Notes: generated by a model not told the origin, from the letters alone. Positions 18,104 through 27,826 are shown, numbered from the stretch's first letter. The stretch is DNA of 64,000 nucleotides from Opitutales bacterium UBA5694 (GCA_002420185.1 DIHO01000016.1:62001-126000), one strand, 5' to 3'. Program-made: numbers and translations.

Positions 18104-18123
18104 CGTCTCAGTAATTTGAGACG
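18104..18123 (+). promoter_or_regulatory. Hairpin between riboswitch and btuB: possible expression platform
   Basis: CGTCTCA (18104-18110) and TGAGACG (18117-18123) form a perfect seven-pair stem with a six-base loop, about 70 bases before the btuB start. No T-run follows, so it is unlikely to be a plain terminator. A role in translation control or as an anti-structure is inferred. Confidence 0.4.
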
Positions 18124-18193
18124 AGTAGATTAGCGTGTAGCCGTGGGTTGTCCTTATCTTAATTTTCGCGACAGAAATTTATATACGGAAAAC

Positions 18194-20047
18194 ATGACAA
18201 CTCAAAATAGACTTAGAAAACGAGTCTTTGCGATCAAAGCGGGCTTACTAGGGTTAACTGTGGTTGTACTGAACGCTACAAATGCAAGGGAGCGTTACGA
18301 GCTAGGTCCTTACATTGTCGGTGCGACTCGAACCGAGCGTGATGCGAGTACCTTGGGAATCAGTGCAGACGTCTTGTTAGGAAGTGAGGTTGATCGTAAA
18401 ATGCACCGTAATTTGCGGCACGTTTTATTCGACGTTAAAGGGGTTTATTCGCAAAGTGATGAGGCATTGGGCTCGACAGCGGAAGTTATGATTCGAGGGA
18501 ATTCGGGCTCGCGGGTACTGACAATGGTTGACGGAGCAAAAACCAACACCTCCATTTTTTCCAATGGCCGCTTCATTACTGGGGCGAGTGGCTTTAATTT
18601 GGAGCGGGTGGAAATTGTTCGAGGAGCCCAAAGCACGCTCTATGGATCCAGTGCGATCGGTGGAGTAATCCTGCTAGAGACGAGGCAAGGTCGAGGAACG
18701 CCGCACTACACCTTGACGAATGAGCTGGGTTCCTTCAACAGCTCTCTGACTGCCTTTCAGGGCCAGGGTGAGGCAGGAGAACTTGATTTTTCGTTTCATG
18801 CGGCCAGTCAAGAAAGTGACAACGAGCTCAGTGATAATGAAGGCAAGATGAAGAGCTATTCTTTCCGATTGGACTACGACTTGTCTGAAAATACCACGGT
18901 CGGCATCTCGTCGCGGGGCGAGTTTACGGATTACAGTAATCCAGTGGGCGATCTGACACCTCCTCCTTCAACACGTGTGCAAAGTGATACGATAGCGGTA
19001 AGCGCTTTCGTAAAAACAAGTCGTGAAAATTGGACTCAGAAGTTTACTGCCTCTATGCTGGACGAGTATTATCGGCAAACAGGCTTTATTTATATCGGAG
19101 ATGCAGCAAACTGGTCTCTAGATTGGCAGAATACTATTGATGCATCCGATTCACTAAGGCTGGTAGCAGGGTCAACTTGGGAGCGCCAGGAAGGAAACGA
19201 TAATTCGTTTCCAGAAAGCGAGAGCGAAAACTGGGCTCTCTTTGTCCAAGCCGAGATCGAAGCGGGAGAAGGGGTTAACCTCGTTTTGGGAACTCGACAC
19301 GATGATTATGATATCGCGGGATCGAAGACAACTTGGCGGGCTAATGGAGCCTGGGTGCTTCCCACCAGAACGAAACTTCGTGCGGCTATTGGAACCGCAT
19401 TTAGAGCCCCCAATTTCTTTCGCCTCTTTTCCACTTCGAGCTTCGCTCTGGGTAATCTGAATTTGAAACCCGAAGAGAGTAAAAGCTGGGAAATCGGCTT
19501 CGACCAATTTTTCAAAAATGGAGCAATTCAACTAGGTGTTACCTGTTTTCAGAACGATATTGAGGATCTTGTAGTGTTCGTGCCCACCACAGGTTTTGAT
19601 GGAACCTACGCCAATCGGGATATTGCCGAGAATTACGGATTAGAAGCTTATGTGAGCTATCAGATGAAGGAGAATTGGTCGGCAAATTTGGTACACACCT
19701 GGACGGAATCGAGCGCGACAGACCTAAGTTTAAATACGACGTCGCGCCTGCCCGGGGTTCCTCGGCATCAGATTAGTTTGAACAATGAATTTCGTATCGA
19801 CGAAAAGTGGCTAGTCGGGTCGGGTGTGAATTACGTAATCGGTCGCGAGAGCTTTGGAAGTGTAGATATTGATAACTATCTTCTAGTGAGAGGTTATTCT
19901 CGATACAGATTCAGCGATGCCGTTTCTCTGACTACCCGTGTCGAAAACGCGTTTAACGAAGACTACACTGTCAGCTTTTCGAGTTTTTCTGGACGCGTGC
20001 CAGCGAGAGGATTCGCCGCATTTGCTGGAGTTGAGTGGCGGTTCTAA
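18194..20047 (+). CDS. btuB: TonB-dependent outer-membrane receptor, B12-type
   Basis: A protein of about 617 residues. After a signal peptide (VFAIKAGLLGLTVVVLNATN) comes a TonB-box-like ELGPYIVGATRTE, a plug domain (AEVMIRGNSGSRVLTMVDG, VEIVRGAQSTLYGSSAIGG) and a barrel ending in phenylalanine (FAGVEWRF). The plug pattern LYGSSAIGGVI is typical of BtuB-like receptors. ATG 18194 is chosen because it gives a normal signal peptide; a GTG at 18143 would extend it. It lies directly under the cobalamin riboswitch and overlaps the next gene by 13 bases, so it is the first gene of the B12 operon. Confidence 0.87.
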   Translation: MTTQNRLRKRVFAIKAGLLGLTVVVLNATNARERYELGPYIVGATRTERDASTLGISADVLLGSEVDRKMHRNLRHVLFDVKGVYSQSDEALGSTAEVMIRGNSGSRVLTMVDGAKTNTSIFSNGRFITGASGFNLERVEIVRGAQSTLYGSSAIGGVILLETRQGRGTPHYTLTNELGSFNSSLTAFQGQGEAGELDFSFHAASQESDNELSDNEGKMKSYSFRLDYDLSENTTVGISSRGEFTDYSNPVGDLTPPPSTRVQSDTIAVSAFVKTSRENWTQKFTASMLDEYYRQTGFIYIGDAANWSLDWQNTIDASDSLRLVAGSTWERQEGNDNSFPESESENWALFVQAEIEAGEGVNLVLGTRHDDYDIAGSKTTWRANGAWVLPTRTKLRAAIGTAFRAPNFFRLFSTSSFALGNLNLKPEESKSWEIGFDQFFKNGAIQLGVTCFQNDIEDLVVFVPTTGFDGTYANRDIAENYGLEAYVSYQMKENWSANLVHTWTESSATDLSLNTTSRLPGVPRHQISLNNEFRIDEKWLVGSGVNYVIGRESFGSVDIDNYLLVRGYSRYRFSDAVSLTTRVENAFNEDYTVSFSSFSGRVPARGFAAFAGVEWRF

Positions 20048-21267
20048 TTGGGAGAAAGACTGAAGTATACGTGGGCAAGCGATCGCATTTCTCTACAATC
20101 CCTAAATGGGTCTATGTGGGCAAATGGGGGGAGTGTTCGAGGCAGTGCAGCAAGCATTTGGAAATCGTTCTTTGGATCGCATTGACCTTTGTATTGGGAA
20201 GTTCCCCCGTGTTAGGGAAAGGGGTAGAGATCACGTATGCCAAAAACTTCAGCATCGAGTATTTTGAAACACACAAGATCGTGACGGTTAGAAATATGTG
20301 GCGTGGTTCAGGGAACTTAACGTTTAACTATGCGTTAGTTCCTCGGACAGCAGCGGTCCCAGATTTACCGTCAGGAATGCGTATCATCCGGACACCGGTT
20401 CAGAGAATGTCGATTCTAGAGACGGTATATCTAGGGCATATTAAGTCTCTAGATCTGTACGACGAACTGGTCGGGCTCGCTAACGTCAGCTTAGCCCACG
20501 ACCCAATGGCTCTGGAACAAGTAAAAGGTGGATACACCAAAGAAATTCAAGAGGGTAGTTCCCTGAACATAGAGACGTTGCTGATGCTTAAATCAGATCT
20601 GGTGCTTACCAGTGCCATGGGAAATCCACAATTTGATACTCATCCACAATTGGAAAGGGCGAAGCAGCCGGTCGTGATTACAGCAGGGTATATGGAAGTG
20701 CATCCACTGGGTCGCTCGGAGTGGCTGAAGTTTACGGCAGTTTTTTTCGACAAAGAAGAGAAGGCATCAAGAATCTTTGACAAAATAGCTAAGCGCTACA
20801 ATGAGTTGAGTCATGTCGCTTCGAGCGCGGGACAGCGCCCAACTGTCCTTTCGAATGCTCCCCATGGGGGAACGTGGCATGTTCCAGGTGGGCGGAGTTA
20901 CACAGCTCGCACATTTGAGGATGCAGGAGGCGACTATCTGTTCTCTGACGACTCATCGAGTGGCGGTCTACCGAAGGACTTTGAAAGCGTCTATCATAGG
21001 GCAGCAGAGGTTGATTTCTGGCTTCATCCCGGAGTGCATCGTGATTTAGAGGGGCTTAAGAGCCAGGATAGCCGGTTTGCTCGATTTAGAGCTTTTGAAA
21101 TCGGCAATGTATACAACAATACGTTACGATCTAACGGAATTGGTGGCAACGACATTTGGGAAAACGGCGTACTCCATCCGGAGTGGGTCCTCGAGGACCT
21201 AATAGCGATTTTCCACCCCGAATTAATGCCTAACCACTCGTTCCGTTTCTACGAGAAGCTCAATTAG
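20035..21267 (+). CDS. btuF: Periplasmic B12-type ABC substrate-binding protein
   Basis: A substrate-binding protein of up to 410 residues, of the BtuF/FecB (periplasmic_binding_2) fold. The hydrophobic segment IVLWIALTFVLGSSPVLG is the export signal. Class features are RMSILETVYLGHIKSLDLYD, LNIETLLMLKSDLVLTSAMG and the late WENGVLHPEWVLEDLIAIFH. The true start is uncertain: GTG 20035 is the longest option and in-frame GTG codons further down (for example 20070) would shorten a long N-terminal lead. Position between btuB and btuC under the riboswitch makes cobalamin the likely ligand. Confidence 0.78.
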   Translation: MAVLIGRKTEVYVGKRSHFSTIPKWVYVGKWGECSRQCSKHLEIVLWIALTFVLGSSPVLGKGVEITYAKNFSIEYFETHKIVTVRNMWRGSGNLTFNYALVPRTAAVPDLPSGMRIIRTPVQRMSILETVYLGHIKSLDLYDELVGLANVSLAHDPMALEQVKGGYTKEIQEGSSLNIETLLMLKSDLVLTSAMGNPQFDTHPQLERAKQPVVITAGYMEVHPLGRSEWLKFTAVFFDKEEKASRIFDKIAKRYNELSHVASSAGQRPTVLSNAPHGGTWHVPGGRSYTARTFEDAGGDYLFSDDSSSGGLPKDFESVYHRAAEVDFWLHPGVHRDLEGLKSQDSRFARFRAFEIGNVYNNTLRSNGIGGNDIWENGVLHPEWVLEDLIAIFHPELMPNHSFRFYEKLN

Positions 21268-21291
21268 TCAAACTATGAGGAACTAGAGTTA

Positions 21292-22362
21292 ATGGTTAGT
21301 ACAAATTGGATGGGGAGGTTTCGAATGAATCGGACTTCCGGTTTGCTCATCGCTCTGATGTTCTTGAATCTGGTCGCTCTCGCTCTGAACATCGGTCTTG
21401 GTTCGGTATCCATTTCTATTTCAGACATTTTGGGATCTCTTTTCGGAAGCGAGAAAGTTGATAACGTATTATCTGGGATCGTACTTGAGTTTCGTTTGCC
21501 GCGGGGACTAACCGCGATGCTTGCGGGAGCGGCCTTGTCCGTTTCAGGACTAATGATGCAGACAGTATTCCGGAATCCACTCGCGGATCCATTTGTACTT
21601 GGGGTAAATGGGGGAGCTAGTTTGGGTGTTGCGATCGCACTGCTGGTATTGGCTCCTTCAGGAATAGCTTTGACTCAGAATTTGAAATTTTCGGGCCATA
21701 TTCTTGTGGTAGTAGCGGCCTCCGTAGGAGCGGGGGCGGTTTTGATGATTCTTCTCGCGTTCGCAAGGCGGGTAGATGTAATATCATTACTGATACTTGG
21801 ACTGATGATAAGTTATGGAGTGGGAGCGATCGTGAGCATACTCATCTTTTACAGTATGGCCGATCGGTTGCAGTCCTTTTTCAATTGGTCTTTTGGGAAT
21901 TTCAGTAGTGTTACTTGGTCGCATTTTCTGGTTTTTGCTCCGTCGGTGGTGATTGGTTTGGTGGCAGTCGCTCCGCATGTTAAGTCCTTAGATGCGTTTC
22001 TCCTAGGTGAGCGATACGCATCGAGCATGGGTGTGAATGTCAGGCGATCGAGGATACTGATCCTGGGAAGCGCATCGCTCTTGGCGGGAGTAGTTACTGG
22101 ATTCTGTGGGCCGATAGGCTTTGTTGGAATCGCTGCCCCGCATTTTTGCAGACTTCTCTTAAAGACTCCATCCCATCGCATTCTTGTTCCATCTGCGATC
22201 TTGTTTGGAAGCCTCATTTCCCTCATCGCGGATCTCATTGCCAAGGCTCCAGGAGTTGAGGCGACCTTACCTTTAAACGCAGTGACTGCTTTGATTGGTG
22301 CTCCGGTTGTAATTGCTGCTTTGCTAAAACAGCGAAACCTGAGGAGGGTGTTTGGTGGATGA
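21292..22362 (+). CDS. btuC: ABC permease, FecCD/BtuC family
   Basis: A 356-residue inner-membrane permease with about ten hydrophobic segments. Family landmarks are LEFRLPRGLTAMLAGAALSV, SGLMMQTVFRNPLADPFVLG, FCGPIGFVGIAAPHFCRLL and LPLNAVTALIGAPVVIAAL. These are diagnostic of iron-siderophore/B12 permeases. Starts at 21310 or 21325 are also possible. The stop overlaps the ATPase ATG by four bases. The B12 assignment comes from context. Confidence 0.88.
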   Translation: MVSTNWMGRFRMNRTSGLLIALMFLNLVALALNIGLGSVSISISDILGSLFGSEKVDNVLSGIVLEFRLPRGLTAMLAGAALSVSGLMMQTVFRNPLADPFVLGVNGGASLGVAIALLVLAPSGIALTQNLKFSGHILVVVAASVGAGAVLMILLAFARRVDVISLLILGLMISYGVGAIVSILIFYSMADRLQSFFNWSFGNFSSVTWSHFLVFAPSVVIGLVAVAPHVKSLDAFLLGERYASSMGVNVRRSRILILGSASLLAGVVTGFCGPIGFVGIAAPHFCRLLLKTPSHRILVPSAILFGSLISLIADLIAKAPGVEATLPLNAVTALIGAPVVIAALLKQRNLRRVFGG

Positions 22363-23378
22363 TTGAGGAGCGATACGTTTTAGAGGCCTCGGGATTGTCC
22401 ATTGGCTATTTTCGAGGAAAAAATGGGCATTCGCTCGTTGCCGAAGATCTTAATCTCAAGCTTCGGCACGGAGAGCTTGTATGTCTATTGGGGCCCAATG
22501 GTGCGGGCAAGTCTACGTTGATTCGCACTCTTGCTGGACTGGACAAGCCTCTTGCGGGAAAGATTTTCATGGATGGAGCTGATGTCAGCACTTTAGTATC
22601 GAGAGAAAGGGCCCGATTCGGGAGCGTTGTATTGACGGATCAAGCACCGAGCGGTATGCTTACAGCCTACAGCATCGTTGCTCTGGGACGGTATCCGCAT
22701 ACTCGGTGGACGGGAATCTTGAGCGAATATGACCGGTCCCGTGTGGAATGGGCCTTGCGGGTTGTCGATGCGGAATCTTTGTCAGAGAGGCAAGTCGGCG
22801 AATTGAGTGACGGCGAGTGCCAAAAGGTGATGATCGCACGAGCTCTGGCACAGGACGCTAAAGTCCTTTTTCTTGATGAGCCAACGGCTTTCTTGGATCT
22901 CCCGAGAAGGGTAGAAATAATGAGGATACTTAGGGATCTAGCCCAGGAGGAAGGGCTCGCGGTCATACTTTCGTCTCATGACTTAGATTTGTCGGTGCGT
23001 TGTGCGGATGAACTTTGGCTAATGAATCCAGCTGGAATTGTGGTGCAGGGGTATCCAGAAGACCTAGCACTGAGGAGGATAATCGCTCAAACGTTCCAAA
23101 GCGATGAAGTCAATTGGGATACTGATGAAGGTTGCTTTCGACTTCACCGGATACCTAAACGGGTGGCCTCCATGGAAGGAAAGGGGAGTGTCGCTCTCTG
23201 GACTCGACGTGCTTTGGCTCGCAAGGGCTATCGATTAGGAAGGGTCGAAGACGCAGAACTAAAGGTGACTATTACCCATTTGAATGGGCATCCTACTTGG
23301 AGGGCGAGGATTTCAGACAGTTGGAGGTCTTTTGATTCCCTGCAGTCTATGTTTCGCTGGGTTGAATCGATCTCCTAG
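22359..23378 (+). CDS. btuD: ABC ATPase for B12 import with C-terminal extension
   Basis: A 339-residue ATPase. Walker A is GPNGAGKST (45-53), the signature is LSDGECQKVMIARALAQ and Walker B is VLFLDEPT, followed by LSSHDLD. The signature has LSDGE rather than LSGGQ. Residues about 260-339 form an extra domain (including GKGSVALWTRRALARKG and a final FDSLQSMFRWVES) that is common in Bacteroidetes-type cobalamin/iron ATPases. It closes the btuBFCD-like operon. Confidence 0.88.
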   Translation: MIEERYVLEASGLSIGYFRGKNGHSLVAEDLNLKLRHGELVCLLGPNGAGKSTLIRTLAGLDKPLAGKIFMDGADVSTLVSRERARFGSVVLTDQAPSGMLTAYSIVALGRYPHTRWTGILSEYDRSRVEWALRVVDAESLSERQVGELSDGECQKVMIARALAQDAKVLFLDEPTAFLDLPRRVEIMRILRDLAQEEGLAVILSSHDLDLSVRCADELWLMNPAGIVVQGYPEDLALRRIIAQTFQSDEVNWDTDEGCFRLHRIPKRVASMEGKGSVALWTRRALARKGYRLGRVEDAELKVTITHLNGHPTWRARISDSWRSFDSLQSMFRWVESIS

Positions 23379-23569
23379 TTAAGGTTTGCTTGGCTTTAAA
23401 CAAGTACTGAGGTTGAGCATAATGAATGGAAGTATTTCGACGAGGCAAGGAAACACGGTCAGAACTTGAATTGTAGGGGGGAGAGCGAGTGGACAAGGAG
23501 GATGCCCGAATCGAATGCCTGGGCGAAATGGACGAAGCAAATAGCTGGTTAGGCTGATTGAGATCAAAA

Positions 23570-23592
23570 CTGGGAGCGATAGTTGCTCCCAG
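23570..23592 (-). terminator. Terminator of the minus-strand small gene
   Basis: CTGGGAGC (23570-23577) and GCTCCCAG (23585-23592) form a perfect eight-pair stem with a seven-base loop. On the minus strand it is followed by TTTTGATC and begins three bases after the stop of the small gene at 23595. It could also stop read-through from btuD on the plus strand. Confidence 0.65.
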
Positions 23593-23594
23593 CC

Positions 23595-23828
23595 TTAGTT
23601 CACCTTGTTCAAAATCTCTTGTGATCCGCGGCCGAAACCGGAGCGGAATTCGAGGTTCAATTGGCGTAAGTCGCGAGTGGATGCCAACAGATCTTGCGCC
23701 TGTAGGATTTGATTAGCATTTGCGTCGTGGCCTCTCAGCAAAAACGCAGCTGCGTCTTTTTGCATCGGGGACAAGGTAGCGAGTCCGATGTCGGGATTTT
23801 CAGCGGCGATTAAACTCTCAGCTACCAT
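23595..23828 (-). CDS. Small protein of unknown function, probably frameshifted near its start
   Basis: The open frame from ATG 23828 encodes 77 residues (MVAESLIAAENPDIGLATLS ... NKVN) with no recognised domain. A strong terminator follows its stop, so this is likely a real transcription unit. Upstream at 23887 is an ATG with a good ribosome-binding site (AGGAGAATAAGTAAA) in a different frame. Adding one base between 23887 and 23860 would join that ATG to an Arg/Gln-rich lead (QAYQNRRNQSIRERRES) that runs straight into MVAES. A single-base loss near the start is therefore suspected. Confidence 0.45.
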   Translation of the reverse strand: MVAESLIAAENPDIGLATLSPMQKDAAAFLLRGHDANANQILQAQDLLASTRDLRQLNLEFRSGFGRGSQEILNKVN

Positions 23829-23887
23829 CGACTCGCGGCGTTCGCGAATCGACTGATTACGGCGATTTTGATACGCTTGGTCCTCAT

Positions 23888-24262
23888 TTTACTTATTCTC
23901 CTGTTGTTAATTGTCTTATTTTACAAGGGACCGAAGAAGTGTTCTTCGTTTTGTATGTTCCTAGTAAAATACGGGAAAACTACAGAAGGGGCTCGAGAGG
24001 ATTGCTGGTTTGTAGTTTTTGAAATCTTGAATTTTTATTGAGTTAAAAAATACATTTAAGTCATTATAAATCAACGTATTAAGGCTTTTAAAGCGTTGCA
24101 AAATTTTTTGTCAGAAATTGGTAATTCGTACCAGTCTAAATCAGCTTGGCGTTTTGTTGGTGAATCTGAGGCCTTGGAATGCAAAAAAGCCGCACTATTC
24201 CGGTTCGGTTTCCCAACTTGTAATTCTACTACGGTCAGTTGCAGAGGAAGGCGATTTAAGAT
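23888..24262. other. AT-rich intergenic stretch
   Basis: Contains the promoter side of the small minus-strand gene. I see no further gene, repeat or RNA in it. A plus-strand open frame from 24118 is a shadow of the neighbouring minus-strand gene. Confidence 0.4.
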
Positions 24263-24775
24263 CTAGCGACGCGATCCTTGTGGCCGGCCTCCTCCTTGCC
24301 TGCCTGTGGTTCTTCGTTCCCGGGCTCTCGCTCTCTGTTCTGCGATTCGTTTTCCGATCGTCCCCACCTGTTTGATTTGCTCGGGAGAAAGGAAAGCGAG
24401 GAGGGCTTCCTCGTAGGCCTTTCCGTTGGCAACCTTGAGCCCATCCAGCTCTGCCTTGTCCGCTTTGATCTTTTCTATTATCGCAGGGTCCAGATTGGTC
24501 TGGCCGACGTATTTCTTATTCTTGTTTTGAAAGTTTCGGACTTTGATCGCCCATTTCTCAACGCGGCGTGTGTTAGCCGTAAAAGCCTTCTTGAAGGCGG
24601 CTTTGTTTTTACCTTCAAGCTTCATCTGATTGATATAGGGTGCAGTGGGGTCCTGTGGCCCTCTTGCACCGCCGCCACCCCCTACTCTTTGTTGAGCGAG
24701 TGACGTGGTGTTAAAAATGGTGATGATTGATAGTGAGAGAATTGAGAGCAGCTTTATTCCAATGGGTGGGTTCAT
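24263..24775 (-). CDS. Small exported basic protein (CpxP/Spy-like composition)
   Basis: A 170-residue protein with a signal peptide (IKLLSILSLSIITIFNTTSLAQ). A glycine tract (GGGGGARG) follows the signal, then a Lys/Ala-rich helical region with one LSPEQIKQVG motif. The C-terminus is very Arg/Gly-rich (RARARERRTTGRQGGGRPQG). LTxxQ/LSPEQ motifs and length resemble Spy/CpxP-type periplasmic proteins, but only one motif is seen, so that is a weak lead. No operon partner is evident. Confidence 0.6.
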   Translation of the reverse strand: MNPPIGIKLLSILSLSIITIFNTTSLAQQRVGGGGGARGPQDPTAPYINQMKLEGKNKAAFKKAFTANTRRVEKWAIKVRNFQNKNKKYVGQTNLDPAIIEKIKADKAELDGLKVANGKAYEEALLAFLSPEQIKQVGTIGKRIAEQRARARERRTTGRQGGGRPQGSRR

Positions 24776-24977
24776 AGGTTATTGGGATTGTGGGATATTT
24801 TTTGCCCAGACTGATAGTTGGTTTGTGCGGGGGAGACTCTCAAGATTGAAGCTAATCTAGCAAGCTCGAATGTTGGGCAGCGGTTGATGTGAACGCGAAG
24901 GTGGTTTTTGGATTTGCGGTGTACTTAGGTAGTTAGGATACTGAAAGTACCAAGTTTTACTATAATCTCCTCCAACT

Positions 24978-26114
24978 ATGATGACTAAAATTTCAGCCCT
25001 ACTTTTAGCCTTGATTTTCGGCTCCGCAGTGTTTGCGGAAACGTGTAACGTGATCGTGAAACGGTATGGGGAACTGCCGGGTGGTGAAGCCGTTCAAATC
25101 TACCGATTGAAAAATGCGAATGGGATGATCGCGGAGATTACCAACTACGGGGGCATCATTACGCGACTGACGACTCCGGACCGGAAGGGCCGCCAGGAAG
25201 ACGTAGTGCTCGGTTACAGCAGATTGGAAGACTATCTTGCGGCAACTCCATATTTCGGAGCGATCGTCGGTCCATACGGTAACCGCATAGCTGATGGAAA
25301 GTTTGAGTTGGAGGGTGAGAGTTACCAGCTGACCAACAACAGCGAAGCCGGAGGGGTTCCGGTCCATCTTCACGGGGGAACCAAAGGTCTAGACAAGGTT
25401 CTCTGGAGTGGTCGCCCGTCAGTAGGAAAGGAGGCCGCCAATCTCGTTTTAAACTATGTGCATCCTGATGGGGCGGAAGGATATCCGGGGAACGTTCGTA
25501 TCCGTGTGGTGTATCGGCTCACGAATGAAAACGAACTTGAAGTCTCCTACCGGGCGACGACTGACAAGGTCACTATCATCAATCTGACTCACCACTCGTA
25601 CTTCAATTTGCACGGAGAAGGGAAAGGCACCCCGCTTGACCATTTGTTGATGATCAATGCGGACCACTTCACCCCGATCACTTCTAATATGGTTCCCACG
25701 GGTGAGTTGATGCCAGTAAAAGGCACCCCGTTGGACTTTACGAGTCCGGTCGCCCCCAGAGATCGTATTGACGAGGACCATCTGCAGTTGAAGCTTGGAG
25801 GCGGTTTTGATCACAACTGGGTGCTACGGAGGGAAAGTGAAGGCCTAGAATTAGCTGCGACTGTTTACGAGCCGATTAGTGGCCGATACATGGAGGTGCT
25901 GACCGAGGAGCCCGGGATTCAGTATTACAGTGGGAATTTCCTTGATGGGTCTTTAGTGGGGAAAAGCGGAGCGAATTACGAATATCGGAGCGGATTTTGC
26001 TTGGAAACCCAGCATTATCCGGATTCGCCGAACCATGCCAATTTTCCTAGTACGACGCTGAAGCCAGGTGAAATCTATAAGACTCGGACCGTCTATCGAT
26101 TTAGCGTTCGATAG
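24978..26114 (+). CDS. Exported aldose 1-epimerase (galactose mutarotase family)
   Basis: A 378-residue enzyme that interconverts alpha and beta anomers of sugars. It has a signal peptide (ISALLLALIFGSAVFAE), so it acts in the periplasm. Active-site elements are present: VHLHGGTKGLDKV, the catalytic histidine in LTHHSYFNLHG, the GGFDHNW loop and the catalytic glutamate in EEPGIQYYSGNF. Length is typical for the bacterial GalM group with a signal peptide. A sodium/sugar symporter gene begins 116 bases downstream, so the pair probably prepares and imports the same sugar. Confidence 0.9.
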   Translation: MMTKISALLLALIFGSAVFAETCNVIVKRYGELPGGEAVQIYRLKNANGMIAEITNYGGIITRLTTPDRKGRQEDVVLGYSRLEDYLAATPYFGAIVGPYGNRIADGKFELEGESYQLTNNSEAGGVPVHLHGGTKGLDKVLWSGRPSVGKEAANLVLNYVHPDGAEGYPGNVRIRVVYRLTNENELEVSYRATTDKVTIINLTHHSYFNLHGEGKGTPLDHLLMINADHFTPITSNMVPTGELMPVKGTPLDFTSPVAPRDRIDEDHLQLKLGGGFDHNWVLRRESEGLELAATVYEPISGRYMEVLTEEPGIQYYSGNFLDGSLVGKSGANYEYRSGFCLETQHYPDSPNHANFPSTTLKPGEIYKTRTVYRFSVR

Positions 26115-26230
26115 AACTGCTCCCACCAATTTCTCATAGATCTACATCTGGACCGGGGGAGTTTCGCATTAAATCCTTGCGGAAGGACCTTTGACACGCC
26201 GTTTTCGTTAGCACTCCCGAATTATACAAT

Positions 26231-27826
26231 ATGTTCTCCCTATTCTCTTTTATCGCCTTCACCGGACTCGTTGCCACCATCTCCTATTTCAAAACTCGTG
26301 ACGACGATCATGCCCACGGCAGGAGCTACTTTCTAGCTGGCAACATGCTAACCGGATGGGTGATTGCAGGTTCGCTTATGCTGACCAACTTGTCAACGGA
26401 GCAGCTGATTGGGCTAAATGGTAACGCCTATACTCACGGAGCTCAGGTGATGGCCTGGGAAATTATCGCCGCGTTCGCGATGGTAGTAATGGCTTTGTTC
26501 TTTTTCCCGCGTTACTGGAAAGGCCAGATTACGACGGTTCCTGAATTTCTGGAACGCCGTTTCGACAAACAAACACGTCGTTTTCTCGGAGCAGTCTTTC
26601 TAATCTCGATTTTTACGAACTTCCTTCCGTTCGTACTATATTCAGGCGCGATCGGCATGAACACTCTATTCGGAGTTCCAGACTTACTTGGCGTAAGCGA
26701 CGGCGCAGCGATCTGGATAATGGTATGGGCGATTGGTATCGCGGGAGGTATTTATGCTATTTTTGGTGGGTTGAAAGCGGTGGCCATTTCCGACTCGATC
26801 AATGGAATTGGCCTCATGATTGGCGGTTTGCTGATTCCGATTCTAGGTCTCGCCGCCTTGGGTGATGGAAACGTATTTTCGGGAGTCAGCACTATCGTGA
26901 ACAATATTCCTGAGAAGCTGGATCCAGTGGGGAAGGAAGGGGAGAACATCCCGCTAAGCACGCTTTTTACGGGAATGATCCTCATCAATGTGTACTATTG
27001 GTGTACGAATCAATCGATCGTTCAGCGAACCTTCGGTGCGAAGTCTTTGAAAGAGGGTCAAAAAGGTATCCTTATCGCAGCCTGTCTGAAGCTAGCCGGT
27101 CCATTCTACCTAGTTTTACCCGGTATCATTGCTTTCCAAATGTTTGGGCCAGATTTAGCAAAGCAGGACATGGCCTATCCAATGCTCGTATCGAAAGTGC
27201 TCCCTCCGGCTTTGGTTGGCTTCTTCGGGGCCGTCATATTCGGGGCCATATTGAGTTCGTTCAATAGCGGACTCCACAGTTGTTCTACCTTGTATGGGCT
27301 GGATATTTACAGGGGAATTATGCGACCCGATGCCTCGGATGAGGAAACCGTTCGAGCAGGAAAGCGATTTGGGTTAATTCTAGCGATCATTGCGATGGCT
27401 CTGGCTCCATTGATCGGAGGCGCGGAAGGATTGTTTGATTTGATGAAGAAGCTAGCGGCGGTCACCAATGTGCCGATACTCGCGATCATTTTCATGGGTA
27501 TGGTAACCACGAGTGTTTCAACGAAAGCGGCGAAGATCTCCCTCTTCTCTGGGATGGGTCTATTTGTATTATCCACCTTGATGCTAAATAATTCAATTTT
27601 TGGAGTGGAGTTGCATTGGCTGCATTTTACGGCAATCAACTTTGCGATTATGTGTGCTCTTATGATTGTTCTTAGCAAGGCATTCCCAGCATCGAATTCA
27701 GCGGAAACGATCTCGTTGTCTCCTGAAACCGAAGGCACATGGAGAATGGCCAAGGGACTCGGGTTCACGGTAATTGTATTGGTATTTCTGATATATGCAT
27801 TCCTACATAACCTTGGCAGCCCCTAG
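26231..27826 (+). CDS. Sodium:sugar symporter (SSS family, SGLT-like)
   Basis: A 531-residue inner-membrane symporter with about 14 hydrophobic segments. It carries SGLT-type motifs: YFLAGNMLTGWVIAGSLMLT, NLSTEQLIGLNG, VPEFLERRFDKQTRR and GGLKAVAISDSINGIGLMIGG. It differs from the symporter at 451 in lacking the long hydrophilic insertion. The position behind an exported aldose epimerase supports a monosaccharide substrate. The 3' end is convergent with a TctC-type gene. Confidence 0.9.
   Translation: MFSLFSFIAFTGLVATISYFKTRDDDHAHGRSYFLAGNMLTGWVIAGSLMLTNLSTEQLIGLNGNAYTHGAQVMAWEIIAAFAMVVMALFFFPRYWKGQITTVPEFLERRFDKQTRRFLGAVFLISIFTNFLPFVLYSGAIGMNTLFGVPDLLGVSDGAAIWIMVWAIGIAGGIYAIFGGLKAVAISDSINGIGLMIGGLLIPILGLAALGDGNVFSGVSTIVNNIPEKLDPVGKEGENIPLSTLFTGMILINVYYWCTNQSIVQRTFGAKSLKEGQKGILIAACLKLAGPFYLVLPGIIAFQMFGPDLAKQDMAYPMLVSKVLPPALVGFFGAVIFGAILSSFNSGLHSCSTLYGLDIYRGIMRPDASDEETVRAGKRFGLILAIIAMALAPLIGGAEGLFDLMKKLAAVTNVPILAIIFMGMVTTSVSTKAAKISLFSGMGLFVLSTLMLNNSIFGVELHWLHFTAINFAIMCALMIVLSKAFPASNSAETISLSPETEGTWRMAKGLGFTVIVLVFLIYAFLHNLGSP

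Noticed and set aside
24118..24703. Plus-strand open frames opposite the small exported protein
   Set aside because: The minus-strand frame has a signal peptide and coherent composition; the plus-strand frames are shadows.
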